A stretch of DNA of 17,317 nt from Gammaproteobacteria bacterium (GCA_013372965.1 JABXIR010000151.1:1-17317); one strand, 5' to 3'; numbered from the stretch's first letter, positions 7,822 through 15,907 are shown. Notes: generated by a model not told the origin, from the sequence alone. Numbers and translations are program-made.

Positions 7822-8540
7822 CTATTATTTTCTCTCATTGCTGCCTTACCGGTTACACCGCTTAAAGACAGTTCAAATCCACGTTTGTGCGCGCTCCGGC
7901 GAATACCGCTGTAGTTCACCTTTTTCGCAAGCATCACGTAATAACTACCCCACGGCAGACCACGTTTTAGACCGAAATTTAAATGAGCAAGTTTTTCGGT
8001 TGGGGCCTTCCAGGGAATGACTCGCCCGTAGCGAAGCCCACACTCTACAAAGCCCAAAAGTGAACACCAATCACGAAGGCGGTTAACTCGAATCGCATCA
8101 TAATGCCATGCATCTCCACGCCACTGATTTACAAAGCGTCTTGCACCTTGGAGCGAAAACGGATTAAACCCGATGACCATGAGGTGGCCACCCGGCTTTA
8201 CTATTCTCGCTGAGTCTCTAAAGACCGAGTGTGGGTCGCGGGCAAAATCCAACATATGATGCAACACCACTAAATCGAGCTCGCCGTTGGCGAACGGCCA
8301 AGCTGCTGGTGAAGCATAGACATCAGTTTTTGACAGGCATACGCTCGAATGTGCGCGCCAAAAGTTCCCAACACTCGGGTTTAATTCGATACCCGTTTCG
8401 ACCGCACTGCTTAACACACCCGCATAACCGAACGTTGAGCGTAACAGAGGGTCAGAGAGCCGGGACTGCCCTTCAAGCCAATCCTCGCCAGCCACTTCCT
8501 CAAAAAATAATGAGGTTTTGTCTTGTGTTGTATTTGCCAT
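7818..8540 (-). CDS. yafS: YafS-like class I SAM-dependent methyltransferase family protein
   Basis: This 240-residue soluble protein resembles E. coli YafS, whose gene lies in the same cluster (mltD-gloB-yafS-rnhA-dnaQ). The matching parts, from memory of YafS, are WPFANGELDLVVLHHML (about 81-97), a DPH-x2-FRDSARIVKPGGHL stretch, GFNPFSLQGARR (124-135), RDWCSLLGF, then IPWKAP and VMLAKK. These follow the second half of the class I methyltransferase fold. The usual glycine-rich SAM-binding motif (like LDxGxGxG) is not evident in the N-terminal third, so catalytic activity is uncertain. It starts at ATG 8540 with only a weak Shine-Dalgarno. It is the first gene of the operon with rnhA and dnaQ and is divergent from gloB. 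The substrate is unknown. Confidence 0.85.
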   Translation of the reverse strand: MANTTQDKTSLFFEEVAGEDWLEGQSRLSDPLLRSTFGYAGVLSSAVETGIELNPSVGNFWRAHSSVCLSKTDVYASPAAWPFANGELDLVVLHHMLDFARDPHSVFRDSARIVKPGGHLMVIGFNPFSLQGARRFVNQWRGDAWHYDAIRVNRLRDWCSLLGFVECGLRYGRVIPWKAPTEKLAHLNFGLKRGLPWGSYYVMLAKKVNYSGIRRSAHKRGFELSLSGVTGKAAMRENNS

Positions 8541-8577
8541 TCAAACTACTCGGCACATTTAGTATGAACTGTTAATA

Positions 8578-8592
8578 TACTATTGAATAGTA
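8578..8592. repeat. Perfect 15-bp inverted repeat between yafS and gloB
   Basis: TACTATT and AATAGTA flank a single central G. The repeat overlaps TATACT (8576-8581), a plausible -10 element for gloB, although no good -35 is seen upstream. It lies in the 57-bp space between the two divergent starts, where a repressor site could control one or both operons. It could also be chance in AT-rich DNA. Confidence 0.35.
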
Positions 8593-8597
8593 GATTG

Positions 8598-9383
8598 ATG
8601 CGAGTATTCAACGTGCCTTTAACCCCCATTCCAGCCTTCAATGATAACTACATATGGTTGTGGCAAGATCAAGACGGACATTATTGGGTGGTCGACCCCG
8701 GTGACGCCAATTCGGTAATCAATCATCTCGCATCCAATCAGATTGCGCTCCATGGTATTCTAATCACGCATCACCACTACGATCACGTCGGCGGTGTTGA
8801 GCAACTTATCGAGAAGTATCCACGCTCCATTGTGGTGGCTAATCCACAGACGTGTAGTCAATCAACGATGTTGCCGAGCGAATGTGCAAGCCAAGATATT
8901 ATTCGCGGACTCACCGTTCTCGACGTTCCCGCACATACACTCGATCACATCGCTTACTTCATTAACGATGGGGAAAATACCCCCATCCTTTTTTGCGGTG
9001 ACGCTTTATTTTCTTGCGGATGCGGGCGCCTATTTGAAGGAAATGAGAAGCAGCTCGATCATGTAATGGAACTCTTTAAACACTTACCGGGTCATACTTT
9101 GGTATGCTGTGCTCATGAATACACAGTCGACAATATAAAGTTTGCTCAAGCTGTTGAACCAAATAATAAAGCGCTCGATGAATACCTAGACGAGGCGATT
9201 AAACGACGTTTAACGAATCAACCAACCTTACCAAGTACAATCAGTCGAGAATTAACGGTAAATCCGTTTATGCGAATCGCGCACGACAGCGTGCGTCAAT
9301 CGCTGAACCATAAATACAATCTTAGCGACGCGACGAACCCCGAACTGATTGGCAAATTGAGAGAATGGAAGGATAACTTCTAA
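8598..9383 (+). CDS. gloB: Hydroxyacylglutathione hydrolase (glyoxalase II)
   Basis: GloB hydrolyses S-D-lactoylglutathione to D-lactate and glutathione, the second step of methylglyoxal detoxification in the cytoplasm. It is a metallo-beta-lactamase fold enzyme. Numbered from a possible TTG start at 8583, the two-metal site is visible as THHHYDHVGG (His63, His65, Asp67, His68), His118, Asp140 in FCGDALFS and His178 in CCAHEYT. The motif usually written GHTxGH is AHTLDH here, and SGGCGR is SCGCGR; the metal ligands are kept. The start is uncertain. TTG 8583 (266 residues) lies inside an inverted repeat and close to a possible -10. ATG 8598 (261 residues) is listed here. GTG 8613 (256 residues, MPLTPIPAF) has GAG eight bases upstream and fits the family length well. 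The stop overlaps the mltD start by one base (TAATG). Confidence 0.95.
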   Translation: MRVFNVPLTPIPAFNDNYIWLWQDQDGHYWVVDPGDANSVINHLASNQIALHGILITHHHYDHVGGVEQLIEKYPRSIVVANPQTCSQSTMLPSECASQDIIRGLTVLDVPAHTLDHIAYFINDGENTPILFCGDALFSCGCGRLFEGNEKQLDHVMELFKHLPGHTLVCCAHEYTVDNIKFAQAVEPNNKALDEYLDEAIKRRLTNQPTLPSTISRELTVNPFMRIAHDSVRQSLNHKYNLSDATNPELIGKLREWKDNF

Positions 9384-10966
9384 TGATACAAAAGCCCCTT
9401 TTTCGAGCAATGGCGATCACCAGCTCAACACTTGTCATGACGGCATGTAGCTCATTACAACTGACTAACGAAGTTCCAAACGCCGACACTCCGGTAGATC
9501 TAGTCGTCGAAGAACGCGTTGCTCCGCTCGAGGAGTTGCCGACCCAAGAAAGCCTCGCTGAAGCTCAACTTCCTCCGGATGACCTCTGGAAGATTATTCA
9601 AAACGGATTGACGCTCGATACCCAAACTGATCGTCGCGCTGTCGAACAACAGATTCAATTCTATTCGCAACACCAAAGTTACTTGAACCGAGTCGCGACT
9701 CGCGCCACGCCCTTCATGTACCACATCATCTCAGAGCTCCAATCAAGAGATATGCCATTAGAGCTGGCGTTACTGCCGATTGTTGAAAGTGCTTTTGATC
9801 CATTCGCCTACTCGCACGGTCGCGCGTCAGGCCTTTGGCAGTTCATTCCAAGTACGGGTGAACACTTTGGCCTCGAGCAAAACTGGTGGTACGACGGTCG
9901 CCGTGATCCTGTGGCAGCGACCGATGCCGCTTTGACCTATCTACAACAACTGGCTAACCGATTCGATGGTGATTGGGAGTTAGCAATCGCCTCTTACAAT
10001 GGTGGCGGCGGACGCGTAAATAGCGCGCGAACTCGAAATAGCCGACAAGGCAAGCCAACCGACTTCTGGTCGCTCGACTTACCCCGTGAAACCGAAGGCT
10101 ATGTGCCAAAGCTGTTAGCATTAGCTGAGATTGTATCGGACCCAACAAAGTACGGCGTAAGTTTGCAACCTATTGCGAACGAGCCGTACTTTACGACGGT
10201 TGATCCGGGTTATCAGATTGATATTTTAACCGCCGCTCGCCTTGCAGATTTGACTGAAACAGAATTTAGAGCGTTGAATGCAGGGTACACAAAGTGGGCA
10301 ACCGCGCCATCCGAACATCAAACCGTGAATATTCCGATTGATCGAGTGGAGCAATTTACACACGCCATCGCAGCCCTTCCTGAAAGCGACCGCATCCGTT
10401 TCGAACGCTACCGAGTAAATTCCGGTGACGTACTGGGCACCATTGCACAGCGCTTTAATACTCGCGTTGACGCTATTCAAGCGTATAACGACTTATCAAA
10501 CCACAGTATTCGCGCAGGCGACTACTTGCTAATCCCAATCCCTGCAGGCTCACTCGCCGAATACGCATCCTCGGACTGGCAGCGCCTAGCTCGTGCTCAA
10601 CAGCGTGGAGGTCGAAGCGGCGCTGTTCGAGTCGATGTCACCGTCGCGTCTGGCGATAGCCTCTGGGAGTTAGCGCGAGAACATGACGTCACTGTCTCGG
10701 ACATCGCTCGTTGGAATAACATGGCTCCTGGAGACCCGATTCGTCCGGGTCAGAACTTGGTCATCTGGCAACGCACGGATAGTGTCAACCAAACCCGTCG
10801 TGTTCATTACTCCGTCCGGCAGGGAGACTCACTAGCGAGAATTGCACAACGATTTAAAGTAACCATTAATGACTTGCGTCGTTGGAATTCAGACCTTCGA
10901 GGTGCTCGTTACATTCAGCCCGGACAAAACCTAACCATCTTTGTGAACGTGAATAATCAGTCTTAA
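9383..10966 (+). CDS. mltD: Membrane-bound lytic murein transglycosylase D with three LysM domains
   Basis: The 527-residue lipoprotein cleaves peptidoglycan glycan strands non-hydrolytically, forming 1,6-anhydro ends. The N-terminal signal ends at a lipobox with Cys22 (VMTAC); Ser23-Ser24 after the cysteine suggest the outer membrane. The SLT domain spans about 105-235, with catalytic Glu135 in LPIVESAFDP, followed by GRASGLWQFIPSTG and the ASYNGGGGRVN motif (203-213). Three LysM peptidoglycan-binding repeats follow at about 342-386, 418-463 and 475-521, each with a (S/Q)GD signature. The ATG overlaps the gloB stop (TAATG) and GGAAGGA lies 10 bases upstream, so it is the second gene of the gloB-mltD operon. 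The same pair is adjacent in E. coli. Transcription ends at the terminator at 10983-11014. Confidence 0.96.
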   Translation: MIQKPLFRAMAITSSTLVMTACSSLQLTNEVPNADTPVDLVVEERVAPLEELPTQESLAEAQLPPDDLWKIIQNGLTLDTQTDRRAVEQQIQFYSQHQSYLNRVATRATPFMYHIISELQSRDMPLELALLPIVESAFDPFAYSHGRASGLWQFIPSTGEHFGLEQNWWYDGRRDPVAATDAALTYLQQLANRFDGDWELAIASYNGGGGRVNSARTRNSRQGKPTDFWSLDLPRETEGYVPKLLALAEIVSDPTKYGVSLQPIANEPYFTTVDPGYQIDILTAARLADLTETEFRALNAGYTKWATAPSEHQTVNIPIDRVEQFTHAIAALPESDRIRFERYRVNSGDVLGTIAQRFNTRVDAIQAYNDLSNHSIRAGDYLLIPIPAGSLAEYASSDWQRLARAQQRGGRSGAVRVDVTVASGDSLWELAREHDVTVSDIARWNNMAPGDPIRPGQNLVIWQRTDSVNQTRRVHYSVRQGDSLARIAQRFKVTINDLRRWNSDLRGARYIQPGQNLTIFVNVNNQS

Positions 10967-10982
10967 ATCGAAAACTAGAGAC

Positions 10983-11014
10983 AAAAAAAAGGAGGCCAAC
11001 GGGCCTCCTTTTTT
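10983..11014. terminator. Bidirectional intrinsic terminator between mltD and ppiD
   Basis: The stem GGAGGCC (10991-10997) and GGCCTCC (11002-11008) encloses a 4-base loop and is flanked by eight A before and six T after, so it gives a U tract on both strands. It lies 16 bases after the mltD stop and 12 bases after the end of ppiD on the other strand, and can serve both convergent genes. Confidence 0.93.
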
Positions 11015-11026
11015 GTGCGATCGATG

Positions 11027-12889
11027 TTATCGAATCTCGATTTCTGCATTGCGCTTGAGCTCTTCAACAAACGCTTGGAACTCGGAATTCGCATACATGG
11101 AACCATAGAACTGCTGCACGAACATCTGAGCACTTTCGTCATCAGCCTCATAGCTGCCGTCTTGGACATCTATCATACCGAGTACTAACACATCACCAGA
11201 AGGCAATGTAGTCGCGCTGAACGTACGAGTCCCATCACGTGCAACAGGTGCTTTAAACGCTGCATCTAGTACAAGCGCGGGTACGCCGATATCACCGCGA
11301 CCGACGAGGTCTGTCACCAACCACTCAGCATCGATCTCTTCGAGCAAAGAAGACAGATTAGAACCCGATCTGGCTAACTCGACCATTGCTTCGCCTCGCT
11401 CAAGAGCAAGTTGTGAAGCTAACTTGGCTCGTTCCTCAGCAATGAGTTGCGACTCCACCTCTTCCAATGCGAGTAAGCGTGAAGGTGAGAATTGATCGAC
11501 CGCGATGACCACGGCGACGCCATCTTCCGTTTCAACAACATCACTAAGCAAGCGATCTTCCAAGACCTCTGAGGAGAATGCCGTTGCACGTATGCCGGCG
11601 TCTTCTAGAAGTCCTTCACCTTCGGCGAGCGTGAACTCAGATGACGACATCACCTGAAGACCAAGCGATTCAGCGAGCGACTCTATATCTCCGTACTGGA
11701 ACGCTGCATCACGAAGTTCCGCTATCTTTATCGCGTAAAGTCGTTCGATTTCTAAAGCGATTACACGCTCTTCGAGCTCATCGCGAAGATCCTCGAATAC
11801 AAGACTTTCACCCGCAGATGAATCTAAGACCTTGACAAAATGGATACCGAAGTCAGTTTCGACCGGGCCCGACACTTCGCCTACGGCTAATTCTGCCACA
11901 GCATCTTCGATCGCTGGGTCAAAGACCGTACCGTCGGTCTCACCCAGTTCACCGCCCAGTTCAGCACTCAAAAAGTCATCTGAGAATTCCTCAGCGATTA
12001 GATCAAACGACTGACCTTCGTCGAGCTTGGCTTGAACCTCTGCTACACGCTCAGCTTGACTACCATCCCCTTGATCGGCGATTAAAATATGCGCCACCAA
12101 CTTGCTCGATTGCTCAGCTTCAGCTGACTGAAGCAGTTCGAACTCTGCACGAAGCTGATCTTCCGAGACACTTACGTCATCTAGAAGGTCATCACGGGTT
12201 ACCTGAACGTACTTAGCTGTCATAGATGAAGTGGTCGTGAAACGGTCGCGCTGAGCATCGTACGCCGCTTGAAGGGCCTCCTGAGAGACCTCTAGCTCCG
12301 CGCCATCGCCCGCAGCTAAAATACCGTATTCGAACTTACGCTTCTGCTCTGCAATCGCGAAGAAAGCCGCTATCTCTTGTTCTGACACAAACGTGGATTG
12401 AGCGCCACCAGAAAGGTACTGCTGAACGAGATAATCGTTCGCCAGTAACTCAATAAATTCCGTTGTTGAATAGCCTGCTTGAACTACGCGCTGTTGAAAC
12501 ACGTTAGGATCGTATCCGTCGATACCCGCAAATGCTGGATTCTCGATAATCATTCGATCGACCTGAGCACGGCTAACCGCTAAGTCTAAATCTTCCGTTG
12601 CCTGACGCAATAGCGTAGACAGGATCAAACGATCAATAACTTCTTCACGAAGCGCAATAGAATCAATATCGCTCTGCCCACTTTGGTACAGCTGAAGACG
12701 ACGACGCTCGACATCACGAAGAACTTGGTTCTCAGAAATTTCTTCACCGTTGACCACAACCGCTGCAGGTTGACCACCAATCGAATCGATTAGAGGACCG
12801 ATACCAAACGCGGCCATCGCAATAACCATAAGACCTAAAATTATATAGGACGTAACACTCTGCGTGTTATCTCGAATTTTCTGAAGCAT
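11027..12889 (-). CDS. ppiD: Periplasmic folding chaperone PpiD (SurA/parvulin-type)
   Basis: The 620-residue protein is anchored in the inner membrane and faces the periplasm, helping newly exported proteins near the Sec translocon. A short cytoplasmic N-terminus (MLQKIRDNTQS) is followed by one membrane segment (about 14-34). A SurA-like N-terminal chaperone region spans about 40-180. A parvulin-type peptidyl-prolyl isomerase domain spans about 262-357, with AHILI, FSDD and FGIHFVKV motifs. A long C-terminal chaperone region ends in ELKRNAEIEIR. The mature part is strongly acidic. The length matches the family (E. coli 623). The start is ATG with AGG seven bases upstream. It lies directly downstream of hupB, as in most gammaproteobacteria, but the strong hupB terminator lies just before its start, so it depends on read-through or its own promoter, which I could not identify. 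Confidence 0.95.
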   Translation of the reverse strand: MLQKIRDNTQSVTSYIILGLMVIAMAAFGIGPLIDSIGGQPAAVVVNGEEISENQVLRDVERRRLQLYQSGQSDIDSIALREEVIDRLILSTLLRQATEDLDLAVSRAQVDRMIIENPAFAGIDGYDPNVFQQRVVQAGYSTTEFIELLANDYLVQQYLSGGAQSTFVSEQEIAAFFAIAEQKRKFEYGILAAGDGAELEVSQEALQAAYDAQRDRFTTTSSMTAKYVQVTRDDLLDDVSVSEDQLRAEFELLQSAEAEQSSKLVAHILIADQGDGSQAERVAEVQAKLDEGQSFDLIAEEFSDDFLSAELGGELGETDGTVFDPAIEDAVAELAVGEVSGPVETDFGIHFVKVLDSSAGESLVFEDLRDELEERVIALEIERLYAIKIAELRDAAFQYGDIESLAESLGLQVMSSSEFTLAEGEGLLEDAGIRATAFSSEVLEDRLLSDVVETEDGVAVVIAVDQFSPSRLLALEEVESQLIAEERAKLASQLALERGEAMVELARSGSNLSSLLEEIDAEWLVTDLVGRGDIGVPALVLDAAFKAPVARDGTRTFSATTLPSGDVLVLGMIDVQDGSYEADDESAQMFVQQFYGSMYANSEFQAFVEELKRNAEIEIR

Positions 12890-12910
12890 GTTTTACCTAC
12901 AAAAATACAT

Positions 12911-12939
12911 AAAAAAAAGCGCAGTCAAAATGGCTGCGC
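12911..12939 (-). terminator. Intrinsic terminator after hupB
   Basis: On the minus strand the arms GCGCAGCCA (12939-12931) and TGACTGCGC (12927-12919) form a 9-bp stem, with one G-T wobble, around a 3-base loop. Eight T follow (12918-12911). It lies about 42 bases after the hupB stop and ends about 21 bases before the ppiD start. It should stop most hupB transcripts and limit ppiD expression. Confidence 0.9.
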
Positions 12940-12980
12940 CTTTCCTTGAACTGCTTGTTAACTCCTAAGGAGTGTTACAA

Positions 12981-13253
12981 TCAGTTTACCGCGTCTTTCA
13001 GAGCCTTACCGGCCTTGAACGAAGGCACTTTAGCCGCCGCGATTTGGATCTCTGCACCCGTTTGTGGGTTACGGCCAGTGCGCGCAGCACGGTCCTTAAC
13101 CGAAAAAGTACCGAAACCAACTAGAACAACTTGGTCGCCACCTTTAAGTGCATTTGTTACAGCCGCCAAAGTTGCATCTAGCGCACGGCCTGCGGCCGCC
13201 TTTGGTAGGTCTGCTGATTCAGCAATAGCATCAATTAGCTCAGATTTATTCAC
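12981..13253 (-). CDS. hupB: DNA-binding protein HU-beta
   Basis: The 90-residue nucleoid-associated protein bends and compacts DNA as a dimer. From the GTG start it reads VNKSELIDAIAESADLPKAA, and the whole protein closely follows E. coli HU-beta, including GFGTFSVKDRAARTGRNP for the start of the DNA-binding arm and the C-terminal end KVPSFKAGKALKDAVN. The GTG (13253-13251) is chosen over an ATG 63 bases upstream because it gives exactly 90 residues with the family N-terminus. AGGGG also lies six bases upstream of it. The upstream extension has no match in HU proteins. It sits between lon and ppiD as in E. coli and Pseudomonas, with its own promoter (13358-13386) and terminator (12911-12939), so it is probably a strongly expressed single-gene transcript. 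Confidence 0.97.
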   Translation of the reverse strand: MNKSELIDAIAESADLPKAAAGRALDATLAAVTNALKGGDQVVLVGFGTFSVKDRAARTGRNPQTGAEIQIAAAKVPSFKAGKALKDAVN

Positions 13254-13337
13254 TCTACACCCCTTATATAAAGTTTCGTGCGGATTGTAGTTAATATTTA
13301 ATTCTTGTTTTCGCAACTACTGCCACAACCCCTTGTT

Positions 13338-13349
13338 GTAACTAGTTAC
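13338..13349. repeat. Perfect 12-bp palindrome at the hupB transcription start
   Basis: GTAACTAGTTAC is its own reverse complement. It begins about nine bases downstream of the hupB -10 element, so it coincides with the first transcribed bases. It could be an operator, or form a small 5' hairpin in the RNA. A shorter inverted repeat, ACAAC/GTTGT (13325-13339), lies next to it. Confidence 0.4.
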
Positions 13350-13357
13350 TGTGAGAA

Positions 13358-13386
13358 TTTATAACAAGCCACAGTCCGTGGGTCAA
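13358..13386 (-). promoter_or_regulatory. hupB: Sigma-70 promoter for hupB
   Basis: On the minus strand TTGACC (13386-13381) and TATAAA (13363-13358) are separated by exactly 17 bases, each with five of six consensus positions. The start of transcription should fall near 13350, giving a leader of about 97 bases before the GTG. The -35 begins only seven bases after the lon stop codon, and no intrinsic terminator was found between lon and hupB. Confidence 0.8.
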
Positions 13387-13392
13387 GCCGTT

Positions 13393-15792
13393 TCAGTGAC
13401 GATTAAGCGAAGTTTCGCTTTTATTTTCATTTAGTGTACTTTTTTCAACCGAATTGAACTCTTCATCAGTTAAAGCCACTGGTTGCGACTCGAGTGCGAT
13501 ACTCAACACTTCGTCGATACTAGCCACTGGTCGGATATCTAGATTATCCTTGATATTGTCAGGAATCTCTTTTAAATCCCTCACATTCTCTTCTGGAATC
13601 AATACAATTTTGATGCCACCGCGACGCGCCGCGAGTAGCTTTTCCTTCAAGCCGCCAATTGGCAGTACTTGTCCGCGGAGCGTAATTTCACCCGTCATCG
13701 CAACATCACTGCGAATCGGAATATTCGTTAAGACAGACGTCATTGCGGTCACCATGGCAATTCCCGCGCTTGGCCCATCCTTCGGTGTCGCACCCTCTGG
13801 CACGTGAATGTGCAAATCAACATGCTGATTAAAATCAGCCTTTAAGCCAAGGCTTTGTGCTCTAGATCTGACGACCGTTACAGCAGCGGCAATTGACTCT
13901 TGCATTACATCACCGAGAGACCCCGTTTTAACGATTCCTCCCTTACCGCGCATTACCGCCGACTCGATCGTTAGCAACTCACCTCCAACGGATGTCCAAG
14001 CAAGGCCTGTGACCATGCCCACACGGTTTTCTTCTTCAGCAATACCGTAATTAAATTTCCGTACGCCAATGAGCTCTTCGACATTTGAGTCGTCGATGAC
14101 CACCTTAGCTTTGGCGTCACCCATTACCCGTTTAGTTACAACCTTACGGCACAGCTTGGCAATCTGACGCTCTAAACCACGAACACCCGCTTCTCTTGTG
14201 TAGTATCGGACAAGACACAATAGCGCCGAGTCATCAACGTCCATTTCGTTGTCTTTCAGACCATTTGCCTTCATTTGCTTCGGCAGTAAATAGCGTTTCG
14301 CAATTGCCATCTTCTCGTCTTCTGTGTAACCAGGAATCCGAATAACCTCCATTCGGTCGAGAAGCGGACCAGGGATATTCATACTGTTCGACGTACAGAT
14401 AAACATGACATCGGACAAGTCATAATCAACTTCTAAGTAGTGGTCGTTGAAGCTCGAATTCTGCTCTGGATCGAGAACTTCTAAAAGCGCAGATGCTGGG
14501 TCTCCGCGGTGATCCATACCCATTTTATCGATTTCGTCGAGCAGGAATAGCGGGTTCTTCACACCGACCTTTGAGATCTTTTGAATAAGCTTCCCTGGCA
14601 TCGAACCAATGTAAGTTCGACGGTGCCCGCGAATCTCAGCTTCATCTCTTACCCCGCCAAGCGCCATACGAACGAATTTACGGTTGGTTGCACGTGCGAT
14701 CGACTCACCAAGTGACGTCTTACCGACGCCTGGAGGCCCTACTAGACACAACACAGGTCCCTTAAGCTTACGAACACGTGTTTGAACCGCGAGATACTCG
14801 AGGATGCGCTCTTTTACCTCTTCGAGGCCGTAGTGATCGCTATCGAGAACCTCTGCGGCGCGCGTCAAATCATTTCGAACCTTAGAACGCTTCTTCCAAG
14901 GCACGCCAAGCATCCAGTCGATATATCCGCGAACAACCGACGCTTCGGCTGACATTGGCGACATCATCTTAAGCTTATTGAGCTCTGCCGACACTTTATC
15001 CTTCGCCTCGACAGGCATACCGACTTCCTGAATGCGCTGCTCAAGCTGATCAACTTCATTAGGCGCATCGTCCATGCCACCCAATTCCTTTTGGATCGCT
15101 TTCATTTGCTCGTTAAGATAGTACTCGCGCTGAGAGCGCTCCATCTGCTTTTTAACTCGACCACGAACACGCTTTTCGACTTGAAATAAGTCGACTTCAG
15201 TGTCGATCACGCTCAGTAGGAATGCAGCACGCTCACTGACCGAGTTAAGTTCGAGTAGATTCTGTTTCTGAACTAGATCGAGCGACATGTGAGCCGCCAT
15301 CGTATCAATGAGACGACTGACATCAGAAATTCCGGACAAAGATGTTAGAACTTCAGACGGGACCTTCTTCGACAAGCCAACGTATTGCTCAAACTGCTCT
15401 TTGAGACTACTTATAAAGTGTTCGTTATCGACCTCTGATAGATCAGTATCTTCGCGCTCAGCTGCTAATGCGTAGAACGAATCAGCTTCATCAGTGACGT
15501 CTTTAACGTCCGCACGTGAAACACCCTCGACGAGCACTTTGACCGTGCCATCTGGAAGACGAAGCATCTGAAGAATACGCGAGATCGTTCCAACGGGATA
15601 AATAGCTTCGACGCTTGGTTCGTCGATCGAAGCGTCTTTCTGAGCAGCGAGCAGTAATAGTTTGTCCGCTTTATTCGCAAGTTCAAGAGCCGCGATCGAT
15701 TTCTCACGACCAACAAAAAGCGTCGTAACCATCTCTGGGTAAACTACAACGTCACGTAATGGCAGTAGGCTGTATTTTTTAAATTCTGACAT
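13393..15792 (-). CDS. lon: ATP-dependent Lon protease (LonA)
   Basis: The 799-residue cytosolic AAA+ protease degrades misfolded and regulatory proteins. The N-terminal substrate-binding domain spans about 8-205, followed by a coiled-coil part (about 210-280). The ATPase has Walker A GPPGVGKT (352-359) and Walker B FLLDEIDK (416-423). The C-terminal peptidase has Ser675 in PKDGPSAG and Lys718 in GGLKEK, spaced 43 residues as in E. coli (Ser679/Lys722). The protein ends in a polar, low-complexity tail of about 25 residues, slightly longer than E. coli Lon (784). The ATG has AGGAG five bases upstream. The gene lies downstream of clpX with a terminator between them, and a sigma-32-like promoter (15841-15869) indicates heat-shock control. 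Confidence 0.98.
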   Translation of the reverse strand: MSEFKKYSLLPLRDVVVYPEMVTTLFVGREKSIAALELANKADKLLLLAAQKDASIDEPSVEAIYPVGTISRILQMLRLPDGTVKVLVEGVSRADVKDVTDEADSFYALAAEREDTDLSEVDNEHFISSLKEQFEQYVGLSKKVPSEVLTSLSGISDVSRLIDTMAAHMSLDLVQKQNLLELNSVSERAAFLLSVIDTEVDLFQVEKRVRGRVKKQMERSQREYYLNEQMKAIQKELGGMDDAPNEVDQLEQRIQEVGMPVEAKDKVSAELNKLKMMSPMSAEASVVRGYIDWMLGVPWKKRSKVRNDLTRAAEVLDSDHYGLEEVKERILEYLAVQTRVRKLKGPVLCLVGPPGVGKTSLGESIARATNRKFVRMALGGVRDEAEIRGHRRTYIGSMPGKLIQKISKVGVKNPLFLLDEIDKMGMDHRGDPASALLEVLDPEQNSSFNDHYLEVDYDLSDVMFICTSNSMNIPGPLLDRMEVIRIPGYTEDEKMAIAKRYLLPKQMKANGLKDNEMDVDDSALLCLVRYYTREAGVRGLERQIAKLCRKVVTKRVMGDAKAKVVIDDSNVEELIGVRKFNYGIAEEENRVGMVTGLAWTSVGGELLTIESAVMRGKGGIVKTGSLGDVMQESIAAAVTVVRSRAQSLGLKADFNQHVDLHIHVPEGATPKDGPSAGIAMVTAMTSVLTNIPIRSDVAMTGEITLRGQVLPIGGLKEKLLAARRGGIKIVLIPEENVRDLKEIPDNIKDNLDIRPVASIDEVLSIALESQPVALTDEEFNSVEKSTLNENKSETSLNRH

Positions 15793-15840
15793 GATACTCC
15801 TAAACGCTTTGCATCAAATAATTGTATGATCTTACTTACT

Positions 15841-15869
15841 AAGATGGGGGCGAAGTCTTAAAGTTCAAG
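15841..15869 (-). promoter_or_regulatory. lon: Sigma-32-like (heat-shock) promoter for lon
   Basis: On the minus strand CTTGAA (15869-15864) is followed after 14 bases by CCCCATCTT (15849-15841), fitting the RpoH consensus CTTGAAA-N13/15-CCCCATnT. The E. coli lon gene also has a heat-shock promoter. The expected transcription start is near 15835, about 43 bases before the ATG. Confidence 0.8.
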
Positions 15870-15880
15870 TCTCAAAAAAC

Positions 15881-15907
15881 AAAAAAGCGAGCCGAAGCTC
15901 GCTTTTT
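15881..15907 (-). terminator. Intrinsic terminator after clpX
   Basis: On the minus strand GCGAGC-TTCG-GCTCGC (15902-15887) forms a hairpin with a very stable C(UUCG)G tetraloop, followed by six T (15886-15881). Five A precede the stem, so the stem can extend to 11 bp. It starts a few bases after the clpX stop codon and separates clpX transcription from the lon promoter. Confidence 0.93.

Noticed and set aside
12962..12974. Small inverted repeat ACTCC-TAA-GGAGT after hupB
   Set aside because: Only five perfect pairs with a poor extension; too short to call a feature, though mentioned with the hupB-ppiD spacer.
12981..13316. A 111-residue form of HU with 21 extra N-terminal residues
   Set aside because: HU-beta is 90 residues; the GTG at 13253 has a good Shine-Dalgarno and the family N-terminus, and the extension has no match in HU proteins.
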